Source: Bacillota bacterium (GTDB lineage: Bacteria; Bacillota; Bacilli; Paenibacillales; UBA4045). Taken from it: a stretch of DNA of 64,000 nt. Location of the stretch: positions 33,872 through 97,871 of the forward strand of contig JAEZQY010000048.1 of assembly GCA_023441055.1 (NCBI GenBank). Direction: 5' to 3'. Position 1 is the stretch's first letter. Each line of letters begins with the position of its first letter. The translations under genes were made by a program, and so were the position numbers. Of the stretch, positions 37,301-45,332 are shown piece by piece. A model generated the notes under the pieces. It did not search any database and was not told the origin of the DNA. It saw only the letters and a list, made by a program, of their open reading frames with translations.

Positions 37301-38217
37301 AGCCGCTTATCCAGATCTTCGCCGCGGGCTGGCTTCAGCTTGCCGAACACAATCGATTCGAACAGCGCGTGAACCGTGTCCCAAGAGCCGGAATCAACTG
37401 CGCGCAGCGCATCTGCCACCATCTGCGCTTCCTCATGCAGCATCTCCGCATAGACCGCTGGGCCGCCGGGCAGCCTCGTCAAATCAGCGGCCTGCACCAA
37501 TAGCTCGTACACACCTTCCAGAGTCAATCTGTATGTCTTCATCAGCTCATACAGGAAGGGATGATCAGGCTCACCATCGAACTCGCGAAATTGACGCGCC
37601 GCGCTGCGCAGCCAATCGTCAGGGAACGGATGACTGCGCGAGAAATCATATAGCCGCTGCACCAAGCTGAACAGCGCATCGTCACTGCGAGCGCCGCCGT
37701 AGCGCTCGAGCAAGCCCCAGAACGGGCTGCTCTCCTCGCTATCGCGGTAGTACTGCTCGAACAGCTCTTCAATCACATCCTGGCGCAGCAGCTCACCCTC
37801 TGTTTCATTGGCAATTCGGAAGCCCGGATCCAGCCCGATCTTGTAATAATGCTTAGCGATCACATCCATACAGAAGGAATGAAGCGTCGTAATCGAAGCG
37901 CGATGAATTAAGACCAGCTGTCTGCGCAGGTGCGAGGAGTCAGGCTGCAGGGTAAGCTGCTTCTCCAATGCCTCTCTCATGCGGTGGCGCATCTCATCCG
38001 CTGCTGCCTTCGTGAAGGTTGCGACGAGCAGGCGGTCTACATCCGCTGGTTCATGTTCATCGGTAATCAGCCGGATGATCCGCTCGATCAGCACAGCCGT
38101 CTTCCCAGAGCCAGCAGCAGCAGCGACCAGCACATCCTCGCCGCGTGTCACTATGGCCTGCCACTGCTCATCCGTCCAGCGGCTGCCCTGCGGTTTAACC
38201 ATGACTGTACCCATCAT
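34333..38217 (-). CDS. addA: ATP-dependent helicase/nuclease AddA
   Basis: 1294 aa. A UvrD-type helicase: VAAAAGSGKTAVLIERII (Walker A, about residues 33-50), FIEVLIDEYQDTNQVQEAIL, MSIHKSKGLEFPIVLVAGMS and ILYVALTRAKEKLILLG. The C-terminal RecB-family nuclease has VIDCLFEEEDGLVLVDYKTD (about 1235-1254). With AddB it processes double-strand ends and recognises Chi in Firmicutes. The start overlaps the addB stop by four bases (ATGA), so the two are coupled. No target for transfer is seen. Confidence 0.96.
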   Translation of the reverse strand: MMGTVMVKPQGSRWTDEQWQAIVTRGEDVLVAAAAGSGKTAVLIERIIRLITDEHEPADVDRLLVATFTKAAADEMRHRMREALEKQLTLQPDSSHLRRQLVLIHRASITTLHSFCMDVIAKHYYKIGLDPGFRIANETEGELLRQDVIEELFEQYYRDSEESSPFWGLLERYGGARSDDALFSLVQRLYDFSRSHPFPDDWLRSAARQFREFDGEPDHPFLYELMKTYRLTLEGVYELLVQAADLTRLPGGPAVYAEMLHEEAQMVADALRAVDSGSWDTVHALFESIVFGKLKPARGEDLDKRLQEGVKALRDKAKKQVSELREQLFARTPEDYLAEMRLIAPYMEQLVELVIAFGERYTQAKLGKRLVDFSDLEHYCLRILCEGVDADGSLIPTAEAEQYRAHFIEVLIDEYQDTNQVQEAILSLIARSGSGNRFMVGDVKQSIYRFRLADPSIFLSKYKAYHAGMPAQGGTAIDLSRNFRSRQQVVDGVNYIFKQIMEERAAEITYDEQAELKAGAGYPAPPSGAPDHAIELYLVHRSSADEEPDSPSPASTELSDESSGASESAIEAHELETAELEARLIGLKIRELVGADGQKPYPITIDRERGLFRDAVYSDIVILIRATKAWAPIFVEQLREAGVPAYAELSSGYFEAIEVDVMLSLLKVIDNPLQDIPLAGVLRSPIVGLNAEQLAVIRLQEKSATYYEAMLRFLEDAEQPAYAELREKLLRFTSQLTVWKEEARVGLLSDLLWRIYRETGYYDYVGGLPGGAQRQANLKALYDRCRQYESTSLRGLFRFLRFIKRMQESGSDLGAAKALSEQEDVVRIMSIHKSKGLEFPIVLVAGMSKMFNQRDLSGDFLLHKELGIGPMTVNTTLRNSYPSLAHLAIKNRMRMEMLAEEMRILYVALTRAKEKLILLGTTRDIEKQLQKWAVSLPGQELLLPAHLVTSARTYLDWVGSAVIRHPALREIREAWRLGDSRLLHAELERSEFKLHIVPQGRMAAMQEAALGQVLVDQERMERVAALAPVEPRAHSVLHLPSSVESADDALRRSVEAKLEWTYPYSQAEGYYSKTTVTEIKRLKELMLPTGEEPDPVVQVPGHPDAVRSTGVFRRPKFMERKKLSAAERGTAYHAIIQQLPIGVPMTSDLIKETMQRMIELEIVRSDQLEAVDTSRLMAFYESELGKRLQQSSHVQKELPFSYGLCAGELHADAEAAIADETVIIQGVIDCLFEEEDGLVLVDYKTDRVIGDPRHTAERYSTQLELYARAISDIIGKPVKEKALFFFDGGHVVRM

Positions 38218-41200
38218 GCCTCAGCTCCCTCCTCACCCGCACTTGCGCGTAACAATTCCCACACTTCATCCTGTTTATAAGGCAGCTTAGACGCATAGCG
38301 GTTGCTGTCGAGCTCGGGATCGAAGTGACAGACCGACTTATAGGAACAGAAGGTACAGGCAACCTGCCCGCCCATTCTGTACGGCTCAATCGCCACTTGT
38401 CCAGAAGTGATGCCGGATCCAATTCTGCGAATGGCAGAGCGGCCATGATGCCGCAGGTTCGACCACTGCTCGCCAGTCATCACAGATGCGCTCTTGTAGA
38501 ACGTGCCATCGGCCTTCATCGCCACCGGTATGAGCGTTGAATGACCGGATTCAAGCGAGGTATCCATCATCCGAACGGTCGATTCATCCGCCAGCACGAG
38601 CCCCTTCATCTTGAACCTGCGGAACAGCTCATCCGCTGCGTCCTCTGGAGACAGCGGCGCGTGCGTACGAATAAGCGGCTCATGCACGTGAAAATAAAGC
38701 ACACCGCCCGGCTTCGCCTCAGCGCCCAGCCAATGCTTGGAGTGGGTAATGACCACATCCAGGTAAGTCAGGATTTGCAGAGATAATCCATAATATACTT
38801 CCGCCAGATTCAGCCGCTTCTCACTGGATTTATAATCGATGACTCGCAATAATTGTCCATCCGCGCCTTCAGCGCGATCTACGCGGTCGATCCGTCCGAC
38901 AATCTCCATCTGGCTGCCGTCATCGAGCTCAAAGCGCAGCGGCGGCAATTGTCCATTCGGACCGAAGCCAAGCTCCAGTCCAATCGGCTGGAACAGACCC
39001 TTCCGGTCATGCTCGGCCAACACCGCGACTGCCCGTCCGACGATCTGCTTCAGCTTCTGAGCGATATACCGATGTCGTCCTGAGCTCATCAGGATCTCGC
39101 TCTGCAGTCTTGGCGTCAGCGCATCTACAACTGCCGCCGCGCGCGCCATACCTTCCGACTCCGACAGAGCTGCCCAGGGGACGCCCTCCTGCTGCAGCTG
39201 AAGGCCGATCTGACTGAGCGCCGCATGGAACAGCTGTCCGATATCCGGCGCTTCGAGCCGGTAGATCTGACGCTCTCTCAGCCTTAGTCCGTAGGAAGCG
39301 AAGTGGGCGAACCCGCAGGATGCGAACAGCTCCATTCTCGATACGCTCGCCGCCAGGGGCGTTCCGTACAGCTGCTTGCCTAGCGCTGGCGAGATCGGTC
39401 TCTCCTGATTGTGATGGAACAGCGCAGTACGTCGAACGCCTAGCTGCTGACGCCACATTGGCTGCCGCACCAGCCAATTGTAAGCATGCCACCAGCTCTC
39501 GGCAATCGGCAGGCCCTTCTGCGCGCGCTTCAATTGAATCATTAGCGCGGACAAGGTCGCGCGCGGATGCGCCATATACGCAATAGCCGACTCCTCCATC
39601 ATTCCAGCAGGAGGTTCGCCCGCCGTATGGTGGACAGTCAGCTGGGGGAACAGTCTGAGCATATGACGAATCACTTCCGCTGGCAGCAGCGTCTTCCCTT
39701 CATCGTCAGCAATGGGATAGCTGATGAATAACGATTCGGCTGGTGTCGTCAGCGCGGTATAAATCATGAATTGCTCGTCGAGCAGCCGCCGCAAGCTGCC
39801 AGGAGCAAGCTGCATGCCGCTCTCACCCAGCCTCTCACGCTCCTGCTCGCTGAAGATGCCGTCTTCCTTCATCGCTGAGGGCAGCACACCATCATTGGCG
39901 CCAAGTATAAGCACATGCTTAACAGAGCCTGGTCTAGTCCGCTCCATCCCGCCAATCAACACCTGATCGAGCGCCGGGGGAACGAGACCTAGCTTGATAT
40001 TATCAAGTCCGGTTTCGAGCAGCTCAGTGAATACATCGAGCTCGACCGTCTCCTCACCCATCATTTCTACAAGCTGATCCAACACATCCATCACACTGTC
40101 CCAGATGCCCGAATGCTCTCTAGCCTGTTCAGCGCGACCATCCTGCAGCCCCTCGCTTGTCCACCGCTCTAACTGCTCAGCTGCGCGTGTATCGTCGAGC
40201 AGCTGATACACAGCCTCGGCCATCTGCCTTACTGTTGCAGCTGATTTCAATGCGGAATCCAGCTGACTAAGCGGACGCGCTACACGGTCGCGAATGTCGT
40301 TAATACGCTCGAGAAACTCGGCTTGCTGCACAGTGTGATCAGCCTCATCAGCTTCAAGTGAAAGCTGTGGACGGTACGTCCAAGGCTTGCCGTCTGTCCA
40401 ACGATAGCCATGAATGCCGTAGGCCAGCACATAATTCTCCAAGTGATTCAGATCCATGGCAAGCTCGTCAGGCGTTGAGCCTTGGACGAGCATCCCTGTC
40501 TTAATCGCGCGGAATAGCGCATCATACCGCCAAGCGCCCTTAACCGTTTCAAGTGAAGCTCGAATCAGCTCTATGATCGGGTGGTGCATCACCTTGCGCT
40601 TCTGATCGAAGAAGTGAGGGATGCCATAATCGCTGAAGGCCGTTGCCAGCACATCCCGATAGTCATCCACATTACGGACAAGCACGAGCACATCTCGCCA
40701 GCGTGTATGGCGCTGTCTAATCAATTCCAGTATATGTCTAGCAGCAGCCTCCGCTTCAGCGCGGCGATGAGGCGCGGACACCACCTGGATATCCTCCCGC
40801 GCATAGACAGCAGTCGTGGTGGCTTGAGCAGCTTGTCCGCCCGTCAGCTGCTGCTCCAGTGCGGACAGCATTGGACTAGCTGCGAATCGCGGCAGCGGAT
40901 GCACACGATCGTCTAATAGCAGCGGCTCTTCCTCCTGCACGCCATAATCTGCCGCGATCTGTCGCAGCTTGATTAACGTAGAGGCTGTCGGATGGAAGAG
41001 GTCATAGGAAGAGAGCTGCTCCTCCGCTTCATATAGCCGATCCACGCATAGTGCGATATTCACCCTGCTGGCATGTCGAATAATCCCGCTTAGCGCATGA
41101 AATTCCTGCGGGGTAAAGCCGTTAAATCCGTCAATCCATACTTCCGTATGCCTTGCATAGCTAGATTGCCCGAACTGCTCGCCCAGCGCTGCCAGATCAT

Positions 41201-41756
41201 CTTCGGCTTCCACATATAAGCCGGCAGCCTCATTCTCATATAAGCTGCATATCCGCGATAAATCCGCCAGCTTATCTGTCAGCTCCGTGGTGTAGCCATC
41301 AGGTCGCGCGACCGCCGCACGCTCGTAATGCTGAGCTAATTGCTCCGAATCAATCCGATAACGCCTAAGCTCGACCATCATCTCATTCAACCGGTCAATG
41401 AAGCCCGTCTGGTCCGCAGCGTATTGGAACACCTTAAGCTCGTTCTTCATGCGATGCAGAAGCTTGTACAGCAGCATCTTCTTCCCATTCTCCGAAATGT
41501 GGACACGCGCTGTACCGCCGCATTCCTGCATCACACGAAAAGCAAGCCGTCTAAAGCTCAACACCTGTGCGCGCATGAAGCCCGATATTCCCGGGGATGT
41601 CACCAGCGCATGCTCCGCCTTGAAGGTCGCTTGCTCGGGCACGAGCAGCACCAGTGACTCCTTGTCATTCGGTGCCAATAAGCGATCTCGAATTTCATTC
41701 AGGCATACGGTACTCTTACCGCTGCCCGATCGTCCTATAATATAGCGTACCGACAT
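38214..41756 (-). CDS. addB: AddB, partner of AddA (nuclease, Fe-S)
   Basis: 1180 aa from ATG 41756 with GGGGGA eight bases upstream. It has a vestigial helicase head with a working-looking P-loop (YIIGRSGSGKSTVCLNEI) and a C-terminal nuclease with RVIDYKSSEKRLNLAEVYYG. The 4Fe-4S cysteines are in CTFCSYKSVCHFDPE near the end and a cysteine in SCGFAHFASYGLRLRE. It forms AddAB with the downstream gene. The gene pair lies between hit and the WYL cassette. Confidence 0.96.
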   Translation of the reverse strand: MSVRYIIGRSGSGKSTVCLNEIRDRLLAPNDKESLVLLVPEQATFKAEHALVTSPGISGFMRAQVLSFRRLAFRVMQECGGTARVHISENGKKMLLYKLLHRMKNELKVFQYAADQTGFIDRLNEMMVELRRYRIDSEQLAQHYERAAVARPDGYTTELTDKLADLSRICSLYENEAAGLYVEAEDDLAALGEQFGQSSYARHTEVWIDGFNGFTPQEFHALSGIIRHASRVNIALCVDRLYEAEEQLSSYDLFHPTASTLIKLRQIAADYGVQEEEPLLLDDRVHPLPRFAASPMLSALEQQLTGGQAAQATTTAVYAREDIQVVSAPHRRAEAEAAARHILELIRQRHTRWRDVLVLVRNVDDYRDVLATAFSDYGIPHFFDQKRKVMHHPIIELIRASLETVKGAWRYDALFRAIKTGMLVQGSTPDELAMDLNHLENYVLAYGIHGYRWTDGKPWTYRPQLSLEADEADHTVQQAEFLERINDIRDRVARPLSQLDSALKSAATVRQMAEAVYQLLDDTRAAEQLERWTSEGLQDGRAEQAREHSGIWDSVMDVLDQLVEMMGEETVELDVFTELLETGLDNIKLGLVPPALDQVLIGGMERTRPGSVKHVLILGANDGVLPSAMKEDGIFSEQERERLGESGMQLAPGSLRRLLDEQFMIYTALTTPAESLFISYPIADDEGKTLLPAEVIRHMLRLFPQLTVHHTAGEPPAGMMEESAIAYMAHPRATLSALMIQLKRAQKGLPIAESWWHAYNWLVRQPMWRQQLGVRRTALFHHNQERPISPALGKQLYGTPLAASVSRMELFASCGFAHFASYGLRLRERQIYRLEAPDIGQLFHAALSQIGLQLQQEGVPWAALSESEGMARAAAVVDALTPRLQSEILMSSGRHRYIAQKLKQIVGRAVAVLAEHDRKGLFQPIGLELGFGPNGQLPPLRFELDDGSQMEIVGRIDRVDRAEGADGQLLRVIDYKSSEKRLNLAEVYYGLSLQILTYLDVVITHSKHWLGAEAKPGGVLYFHVHEPLIRTHAPLSPEDAADELFRRFKMKGLVLADESTVRMMDTSLESGHSTLIPVAMKADGTFYKSASVMTGEQWSNLRHHGRSAIRRIGSGITSGQVAIEPYRMGGQVACTFCSYKSVCHFDPELDSNRYASKLPYKQDEVWELLRASAGEEGAEA

Positions 41757-41798
41757 GAACAATTTCCCCCGAGTCAAGTGATGATGTTAATCAGCCAA

Positions 41799-42269
41799 TT
41801 ACCGATATTCCCCTTTAATGACGAAGAAGGTGCCTCGAATGGTTCCCGCTAGCTTGGACTTCTGCCGAGCGAACTTAAACTTCTTCTCTAGTAATTCTTT
41901 CGGTTCCTCCATCCCTTCGGAAAGCTTAAACCCAACGGCCCGCTTCTTAGGGTCATCCATCGTGTACATCACATTAATGGCTAGTCCAGACTCATAGAAG
42001 ACGAAAGCCCAATTGATATTGTCCACTTGTAAGTGCGATGTCTCCAGAGGCTTGGCCGCAAAAGATAGATCACGTTCTTCCTTCAATACGCGATTCACAT
42101 AATCAATGGTCGCTTGGCTCTCTGCAGCGGGTACGACCGTAAATTCATGCTTATACTTGTTCATGAAGTAACGAGCTTCATTCGCGCGTAATCCTGCCAG
42201 CGCTTCTGCTACAGGTGAAGATTCTAAGCCTACAGTGGACACATTCTTAAAATCAACAACATATGCCAT
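41799..42269 (-). CDS. Unrecognised protein in the WYL/GyrI-like cassette
   Basis: 156 aa from ATG 42269, with GGGGGG six bases upstream. It begins MAYVVDFKNVSTVGLESSPV and continues AEALAGLRANEARYFMNKYK. It includes VDNINWAFVFYESGLAINVM and a basic C-terminal part ending KSKLAGTIRGTFFVIKGEYR. No membrane segment, signal or metal motif is evident. I do not recognise the family. It follows the GyrI-like gene by 23 bases, so both are probably one transcript divergent from the WYL regulator. Its function may be tied to the same signal, which is inference. Confidence 0.75.
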   Translation of the reverse strand: MAYVVDFKNVSTVGLESSPVAEALAGLRANEARYFMNKYKHEFTVVPAAESQATIDYVNRVLKEERDLSFAAKPLETSHLQVDNINWAFVFYESGLAINVMYTMDDPKKRAVGFKLSEGMEEPKELLEKKFKFARQKSKLAGTIRGTFFVIKGEYR

Positions 42270-42292
42270 GCCTATCCCCCCAATGCACTCGT

Positions 42293-42775
42293 TTATTTCT
42301 TCACAACAGGAATCCACAATTCGCCGAATACGGCTCCGTCTCGCTGTCCCATCTCAACCGTTGTATTCGGCCCGCCGACATAGGCGAAATCCTTCGCTTC
42401 CGGCAGCACTTGACCAAACGCAAAACCGGTCAGCTTATTGCTTAATTCATCAGCGGTCCTGGCCTCTCCTTTCACAACGAGGTACTCTCCCTTAGGGAAT
42501 TGAATCACCCGATGTTCTACTTCTAACGGGACATCTGTCATAACCCCGGCATAGTACATCATCTTGTTATTCACCGCTTCATTGACAGCGAATAGGTACT
42601 CGTTAGCGGCTACGGCCTTCAGCGTGTCCAGCGTTCCGTCTTGTTCGACAGCGCGCCAGAAGCTCTGCTTCTCCTGGTTTATGCCGGCATAATCGGTGTA
42701 GCTGCTCTTAAGCTCCGTACCAACACCTAGCACGATAAAGCTGTCCTTTTCCTGAATTGCAAAATTGACCATCAT
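42293..42775 (-). CDS. GyrI-like small-molecule-binding protein
   Basis: 160 aa. The first ATG is at 42775, with GAAGGG upstream, and a second ATG follows at once. The sequence (QEKDSFIVLGVGTELKSSY, MMYYAGVMTDVPLEV, VIQFPKGEYLVVKGEAR, FGELWIPVVKK) has the repeated beta-alpha-beta-beta pattern of the AraC effector-binding/GyrI-like fold. Such domains bind small, often hydrophobic or cationic molecules, and some members have hydrolase activity. The ligand is unknown. The divergent neighbour is a WYL regulator, which suggests inducible control. Confidence 0.78.
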   Translation of the reverse strand: MMVNFAIQEKDSFIVLGVGTELKSSYTDYAGINQEKQSFWRAVEQDGTLDTLKAVAANEYLFAVNEAVNNKMMYYAGVMTDVPLEVEHRVIQFPKGEYLVVKGEARTADELSNKLTGFAFGQVLPEAKDFAYVGGPNTTVEMGQRDGAVFGELWIPVVKK

Positions 42776-42810
42776 GATACCCTTCTTTCTCTTATTATTT
42801 CATCAAATCA

Positions 42811-42839
42811 TTTACCTGTCGACTTGATAGGTTTATAAT
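42811..42839 (+). promoter_or_regulatory. SigA promoter of the WYL regulator gene, with partial dyad
   Basis: -35 TTTACC (42811-42816), 17-base spacer, -10 TATAAT (42834-42839). An imperfect palindrome AGGTTTATAATACCT overlaps the -10 and could be an operator. The start is 44 bases downstream. The dyad's regulatory role is a guess. Confidence 0.6.
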
Positions 42840-42882
42840 ACCTCTTAATCATGTCAGAAAATGATACCAATTAGGTGACCCG

Positions 42883-43869
42883 ATGAAAAAAGTTGAACGG
42901 ATCAATATCATGATGCGGTATATTAACAATCGCGCGCACTTTACGATTTCCGAAATCATGCGAACCTTCAATATCTCTCGATCGACTGCGATTAGAGATA
43001 TCAGAGATATCGAAGCAATGGGCATGCCGCTTGTCGCTGAGGTTGGGAGAGACGGGGGTTATTCCGTCATGAACAATTCCGTCCTGCCTACTGTCCGCTT
43101 TACCGACAATGAGATTAAAGCGCTGTTTATCGCCTTTATGGCCACAAGAAATCAACAGCTTCCGTATTTGAAGAGCCGCCAGTCTTTAGCTGAGAAGATA
43201 TTGGGCCTCCTGTCCTTCAATCAGCAAGATGACCTCGTTCTACTAAATCAAATCCTGCTGTTCGAAGGAACGAACCCCCACAATCCCGACCTGCTGGAGC
43301 TGTCCGATCTCCCTCATCCCATGCTGGAGAAACTGATCCAGCTCCTGCTAGTGGACCGTTACGTATTGATTTCGATTGAAGAAGGAAGCGAGGTCAAGTC
43401 TTATCCCATTTATTTCCTTCACCTATACCGTGAGAAGAGCGTCTGGCAGCTTGAAGGCTTAGACTTAGAGGCGGGGGTAAGGCGATTTTATGCTGTCGAT
43501 CATCTCACCGATGTCCAGCCATACGCTGAGAAAAAAGGAATAAGCAAGAAAAAAATAGTGGATCAACTAAATAAACAGGAACAAGCAATCAACCTGGTCG
43601 TTGAACTCGGTCCAAGGGCGATTGCCCAATTTAAAAAATACCACCCCTATAAAATCTCGATCTCCTATACGAGTCCGTATCAAACGACAGCAATCATAAA
43701 AACATATATCGATGTTCATCAATCGGAGGAATTGACCGAAATGACGAATTGGCTGCTATTTCTAGGGGAGGAGATCACAATCCGAGAGGCGCCGGAACAA
43801 CTCTTCCTAGGCGCAAGCGCTAATTGCTATGCGCGGCTCCTCACCTCGAAGATCGCGAACTTCAAATAA
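42883..43869 (+). CDS. HTH-WYL transcriptional regulator (YafY type)
   Basis: 328 aa with AGGTGA five bases before ATG. An N-terminal DeoR/HTH_11-type winged helix (residues 1-62: INIMMRYINNRAHFTISEIM, FNISRSTAIRDIRDIEAMG) is followed by a WYL domain (about 140-230, with SYPIYFLHLYREKSVWQLEG and FYAVDHLTDVQ) and a C-terminal WCX-like extension. WYL proteins are ligand-responsive regulators, often of accessory or stress genes. Codon usage is visibly more A+T-rich than the neighbours (a run of A-rich codons near 43530-43590), which hints at transfer. Its last 43 bases overlap the end of the convergent methyltransferase gene. Confidence 0.9.
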   Translation: MKKVERINIMMRYINNRAHFTISEIMRTFNISRSTAIRDIRDIEAMGMPLVAEVGRDGGYSVMNNSVLPTVRFTDNEIKALFIAFMATRNQQLPYLKSRQSLAEKILGLLSFNQQDDLVLLNQILLFEGTNPHNPDLLELSDLPHPMLEKLIQLLLVDRYVLISIEEGSEVKSYPIYFLHLYREKSVWQLEGLDLEAGVRRFYAVDHLTDVQPYAEKKGISKKKIVDQLNKQEQAINLVVELGPRAIAQFKKYHPYKISISYTSPYQTTAIIKTYIDVHQSEELTEMTNWLLFLGEEITIREAPEQLFLGASANCYARLLTSKIANFK

Positions 43870-45197
43870 TGCCCCTCGTCTACCCCATGGATATGCGGGT
43901 GATCCTTGCCTGCGCCGTGAAATTCAATCAGGCGCAGTACCTTGCCAGCATCTACCGCCGCCGATAGGATCGTATTCATGAACATCTCCGGGCGCACATG
44001 GTAGGAGCAGCTGGCACTCACCAGGTACCCGCCTTCATTGACCAGCTTCAAAGCCTGCAGATTAATATCCTTATACCCTCTTAATGCGCCTGCTACTGCA
44101 TCCTTGGACTTGGTGAAGGCAGGCGGATCGAGGATAACCACATCCCATGTACGGCCTGCTTGCGTCAGCTTCTTCGACGTATCCGCCTTGCCGCTGGCCC
44201 GTTGACGACGTTCATCGAGCCCTCTAACCTGCTCACGCAAGTATTCGAAGGCATCTGCCACGACAAACTCAACGCGATCGCTGAATCCATTCAACGCAAC
44301 ATTGCGCTTGGCCTGCGTAACAGCATGCTCGGATACGTCCAGGCAAGTCACCTTCTTCGCGCCATACTTGCAGGCATGTAGGGTGAAGCTGCCGGTATGA
44401 GCGAAGCATTCCAGCACGGTCGCTCCGTCCCAATAAGGGAAGGTAACCACACTCCCATTATTGTTGACAGGCTGCAGCGATGTCTGATTGCCCTCACCCG
44501 CAACCGCAACCGGCTGCAACGCAATACCGCTCCTCCCCCCCCAACCCTTCATGAGCGGAGCGATTGCCGCGCGATTCTCCCGCTGATCGAAGAAGTAGCC
44601 CGTCTTCTGGCCATTCACGATATCGACCTCCAGCAGCAGCCCATTCTCCTCAATCTGTACCGGATTGTTCAGCTCTCCATAGAGCACGCCGGTCGTCTGC
44701 TCCAGCCCCTCCAGCTCTCTTACGCTCACATCGCTGCGTTCATAAATACATACCGGGGAGAATACCCGCTTCAATGCTCCCACAATAGCCGCTCTGCGCA
44801 GCTCCATCCCCAGCGTTAAAATTTGCACGACCAGGGTATCCGCATACTTGTCTACGATTAGACCAGGTAAGAAATCTGCCTCTCCGTATACCGCCCTGCA
44901 GCTGTCCGCCGTCCCGCCTAGGAAGCGTGAGCGATGTGCCCATGCCTCCGCGATCCGTGTATAGAAGAAGGCTTCATCCATCACTTCAATCGGCTCATAA
45001 GCTACAATCCGAACCGTGATCATCGATTGCGGATTATAATACCCGACTGCCAATATGGCGCCCAGATGATTCTTAACCTGTACAAGATCACCGGCTTGCG
45101 GCTCGTCCTCCAGACGCTCGATCTCCGTACGATAAATCCAGGGATGTCCTTCCAATAACCGATACTTCTTCTTCCGAGTCAATACGACTGCTGCCAT
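43827..45197 (-). CDS. Class I rRNA methyltransferase, RlmI/RlmK-like, with insertion
   Basis: 456 aa with AGGAGG eight bases before ATG. An N-terminal PUA domain (KKKYRLLEGHPWIYRTEI) precedes a Rossmann methyltransferase: ATVLECFAHTGSFTLHACKY (SAM motif) and VVILDPPAFTKSKDA (motif IV, DPPAF). Relatives make m5C in 23S rRNA. A stretch of about 40 residues (GWGGRSGIALQPVAVAGEGN and QTSLQPVNNNGSVVTFPYW) lies between the NRAAIAPLM segment and the SAM motif, where family members usually run straight on. The 3' end overlaps the WYL gene by 43 bases. Confidence 0.88.
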   Translation of the reverse strand: MAAVVLTRKKKYRLLEGHPWIYRTEIERLEDEPQAGDLVQVKNHLGAILAVGYYNPQSMITVRIVAYEPIEVMDEAFFYTRIAEAWAHRSRFLGGTADSCRAVYGEADFLPGLIVDKYADTLVVQILTLGMELRRAAIVGALKRVFSPVCIYERSDVSVRELEGLEQTTGVLYGELNNPVQIEENGLLLEVDIVNGQKTGYFFDQRENRAAIAPLMKGWGGRSGIALQPVAVAGEGNQTSLQPVNNNGSVVTFPYWDGATVLECFAHTGSFTLHACKYGAKKVTCLDVSEHAVTQAKRNVALNGFSDRVEFVVADAFEYLREQVRGLDERRQRASGKADTSKKLTQAGRTWDVVILDPPAFTKSKDAVAGALRGYKDINLQALKLVNEGGYLVSASCSYHVRPEMFMNTILSAAVDAGKVLRLIEFHGAGKDHPHIHGVDEGHYLKFAIFEVRSRA

Positions 45198-45332
45198 CTG
45201 TTGTTCCTCCTAAGCATACATTCCGCCTGCAGACGGCATGTTCAATCTCCTACTCACATATAGATGAATCAATTGCTTAACGGCGTGCAACATCATATCG
45301 CAACTATATGAGTTAGGAGCTGTAAACCTGCT

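Noticed and set aside
41799..42269. A phage tail or similar prophage gene
   Set aside because: I see no phage neighbours, integrase, att-like repeats or other structural genes. The cassette reads as a regulated accessory pair instead.
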